DNA of 64,000 bases from Nannochloris sp. 'desiccata' (Eukaryota > Chlorophyta > Trebouxiophyceae > Chlorellales > Chlorellaceae), in assembly GCA_019044685.2 (NCBI GenBank), contig JAGTXX020000008.1:186001-250000 (forward strand), written 5' to 3'. Below, piece by piece: positions 61,702 through 64,000 of the stretch (positions within the stretch are counted from its first letter, which is position 1; each line of letters starts with the position of its first letter). The translations under genes and the position numbers were made by a program. The notes under the pieces were generated by a model. The model worked only from the letters and a program-made list of their open reading frames with translations. It was not told the DNA's origin and did no database searches.

Positions 61702-64000
61702 ATGCAAGCAGATTTCAATCCTAGCTTCTCTTTCAATACATGCCAGGGAAATGACGATTATCAGGCCCCTTGGGAATTCAAAGGTAAGTTGCATTATTTG
61801 ATTTCCATCTTTAAATCCCGAATAGGAACACTTTATACGCATGCATGCTATTTTGTAATTTTCAAATACTTCGTTCCCTATAGGAGCTTTAGAGCAAGTC
61901 AATATATCAAACGGCACAAGCATTGACTTCAAAATTCAGAAACATGCCACTACAAAGCCAAATACGAACGGAGGCACTCGCAAAAGGGCTGCAGATGACT
62001 TTGCCATCATCGCCGACGACAGTGGTTCTGTTCAGCACGAGAAGGATGACGAGCAGCAACACAGATTGAAGAATATATACGGGAAGAAACCAAAGGAGAA
62101 ATTTAATAAGAAGCAAAAGCAAAGCCTCCACAGCAACACTAATGATAAAGAACAGCAGCAGCCTGACGCCGCTTCTTCCCCTTCTGATCAAGAGCAAGAT
62201 AATGAAGATGACGACGATGCGCTTGAACAACAACACAAGAATCACAAAGCTATCAAAAAGCAGTCAAAATCTTCGTTCTTCAATGCTGCTCCGGAAGGCA
62301 CTACCTTTGCTGCAGCTTCATTTGCCGACCTCAATCTCTCTCGTCCTCTTGTTCGTGCTTGTGCTGCACTGGGGTACTTGAAACCTACGCCAATTCAAGC
62401 AGCGTGTATTCCATTAGCTTTGACTGGACGTGACATTTGTGGTAGTGCTATCACAGGTTCTGGAAAAACAGCTGCATTTTCTTTGCCTCTTTTAGAACGT
62501 TTGATGCATCGTAGTCGACGTGTCGCTGCTACTTATGTGCTGGTGCTCACTCCTACAAGAGAGCTGGCAGTGCAAGTGCATTCTATGATACAGAAATTAG
62601 CTCAATTTACGGATGTTCAAGCTGCACTTGTTGTTGGTGGTCTCTCTCTCCAAGCTCAAGCTGCTGCCTTGCGTGCTGGCCCTGAAATTGTTGTTGCAAC
62701 ACCAGTGAGTTTTTAAGATGTTAAGAAGTATTTACTTAGTACTGGCATCTCTACATCATAATACAGTGCATCGTCTAACGTCCTCTGTTCTATTCTATCT
62801 CCATTCCAGGGTCGATTAATTGATCATGTACATAATTCTCAAGGATTTGGTCTTGAAGATTTAGCTGCATTGGTATTAGATGAAGCAGATCGGTTATTAG
62901 AAATGGGATTTGCCGAAGAAATAAAGGAAATTGTGCGTATGTCTCCAACAAAGCGTCAAACACTGCTCTTTTCTGCAACAATGACTGAAGAAGTCAATGC
63001 CCTTGTTGCTTTGTCGCTGCGGCACCCAGTCCGCCTTGCAGCTGATGCAGCAGCAGCATCCCCTGCCAACCTCCACCAAGAAGTCGTTCGTTTAAAAGGT
63101 TCTGGTGCTGCAATGAAGAAAGAAGCAACCCTTCTTGCTTTAGTTTCGCGTTCATTTGCCTCTTCTGGTCGCTGCATCATTTTCTTTTCAACAAAACAGC
63201 GAGCTCACAGAGCCAAAATTTTATTTGGTCTTGCTGGTCTCCCCACTGCAGCTGAACTGCACGGAGACATGACTCAAGCTGCTCGATTAGAAAGTTTAGA
63301 GCGCTTCCGTAAAGGAGAGGTTGCTTTCTTACTTGCAACTGATGTCGCTGCTCGTGGTTTGGACATTTTGGGTGTTGAAGTTGTTATAAATTATGATTGC
63401 CCAAAGACTCTGGCATCGTATTTGCATCGTGTTGGTCGTACAGCCCGTGCCGGATCTAATGGATTAGCGGTAACCGTCGCAGAAGATGGTGATAGAAATT
63501 TGTTAAAAGAGGTTGTTAAAAAAGGCGGTGTTGATCTGCAGCAGCGTGTTGTGCCTGTTCCTGCAGTTGCCAGTTGGTACGAAAAGATATCTGGCATGGA
63601 GAGCCAAGTAGGTGATGTATTAGGTGAAGAACGTGAAGAAAAAGAACTCCGTCGTGCAGAAATGGAAGCTCAAAAGGCTGCAAATATGATTGAACATGAA
63701 ACTGAAATTTATTCACGGCCAGCTCGGACGTGGTTTCAATCTGAAAAGGAAAAGAGAGATGTAGCAGCACAGGCAAAGGATGCTTCTTCTTTAGATTCTT
63801 CGATTCGAAAGAAGATTGATAAAAATACAGCAAAATCAGCACGTAGAATGGAACGGAAAATTGCAGCAAGTAAAGAAAAAGAAGCAGGATCAGAAAAGCA
63901 GCAAACGGGCATCAAAGTCAACGCTGGAATGGTGAGAGCGCTAAAGGCAAGAGAAGCTGCGCTACGAGAAGAAGGCATTCCTGCAAGCAGAGCTGGCCGG
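61702..64000 (+). CDS. DEAD-box RNA helicase, DDX27/Drs1 type (3' end outside window)
   Basis: Exons 61702-61783, 61884-62704 and 62810 to beyond 64000; introns of 100 and 105 bp with GTAAGT/CTATAG and GTGAGT/TTCCAG, frame kept throughout. Motifs in order: Q motif (F...PTPIQ), AITGSGKT (I), PTRELA (Ia), TPGR split by intron 2, DEAD (II), SAT (III), IIFFSTK (IV), ATDVAARGLD (V), HRVGRTARAG (VI). The later ARTWFQSEKEK and a long Lys/Glu-rich tail are typical of DDX27/Drs1, nucleolar helicases for 60S ribosomal subunit assembly. The acidic/Gln-rich N-terminal extension fits as well. Confidence 0.9.

Noticed and set aside
1..64000. CRISPR arrays, bacterial operons or ribosome binding sites
   Set aside because: No regularly spaced short repeats, and the genes are spliced; the sequence is eukaryotic.

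Overview
This is eukaryotic nuclear DNA. Host genes have short GT-AG introns (62 to 148 bp), there is no operon layout, and most of the window consists of nested retrotransposons. The dominant elements are Ty3/gypsy chromoviruses (pol ending in a chromodomain) and APE-type LINEs. The lineage is probably a microbial eukaryote, perhaps an alga. The hint for that is a secreted protein with a Pro-Ala-Thr linker like those of algal matrix proteins, and it is weak evidence. Family names (Gyp-A to Gyp-G, Lin-1, Lin-2) are mine.

Layout. 1-3400: Gyp-B copy 1 (minus) with a palindromic nested insertion in its protease region. 3401-11945: Gyp-A (plus), split by a 4.86-kb gene-bearing block (4044-8901) whose flanks are a 271-bp direct repeat. 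The block holds a three-exon gene and a divergent TET/JBP-like dioxygenase candidate. 11946-12724: an ORF joined to a GIY-YIG nuclease by an apparent -1 frameshift signal. 13102-15420: secreted two-exon gene. 16038-27201: LINE and LTR relics, Gyp-C copy 1 (minus), a LINE RT and Gyp-D (minus). 28062-39451: Gyp-C copy 2, interrupted at 32958-39123 by Gyp-B copy 2 fused to a 245-bp miniature LTR element. 39452-46144: LINE and Gyp-G relics. 46145-48188 plus 58520-58537: a host gene (gene X) split near its start codon by Gyp-E (48189-58519), which itself carries Lin-2. 58525-61701: small ORFs and an internally deleted Gyp-F. 61702-end: DEAD-box helicase of the DDX27/Drs1 type.

How it works together. 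The elements use two different ways of making Gag-Pol. Gyp-C, Gyp-D and Gyp-E have a canonical -1 slippery heptamer, a 6-7 nt spacer and a stem. Gyp-B instead has a 686-bp intron with near-perfect splice sites between gag and pol, and removing it fuses the two frames. Gyp-B shares LTR ends, primer-binding site and polypurine tract with the 245-bp mini-element and is its likely helper. Target-site duplications read directly from the sequence (ATCAA, ACCTA, AGAAT, ACCAG, AGGTG) support the nesting order.
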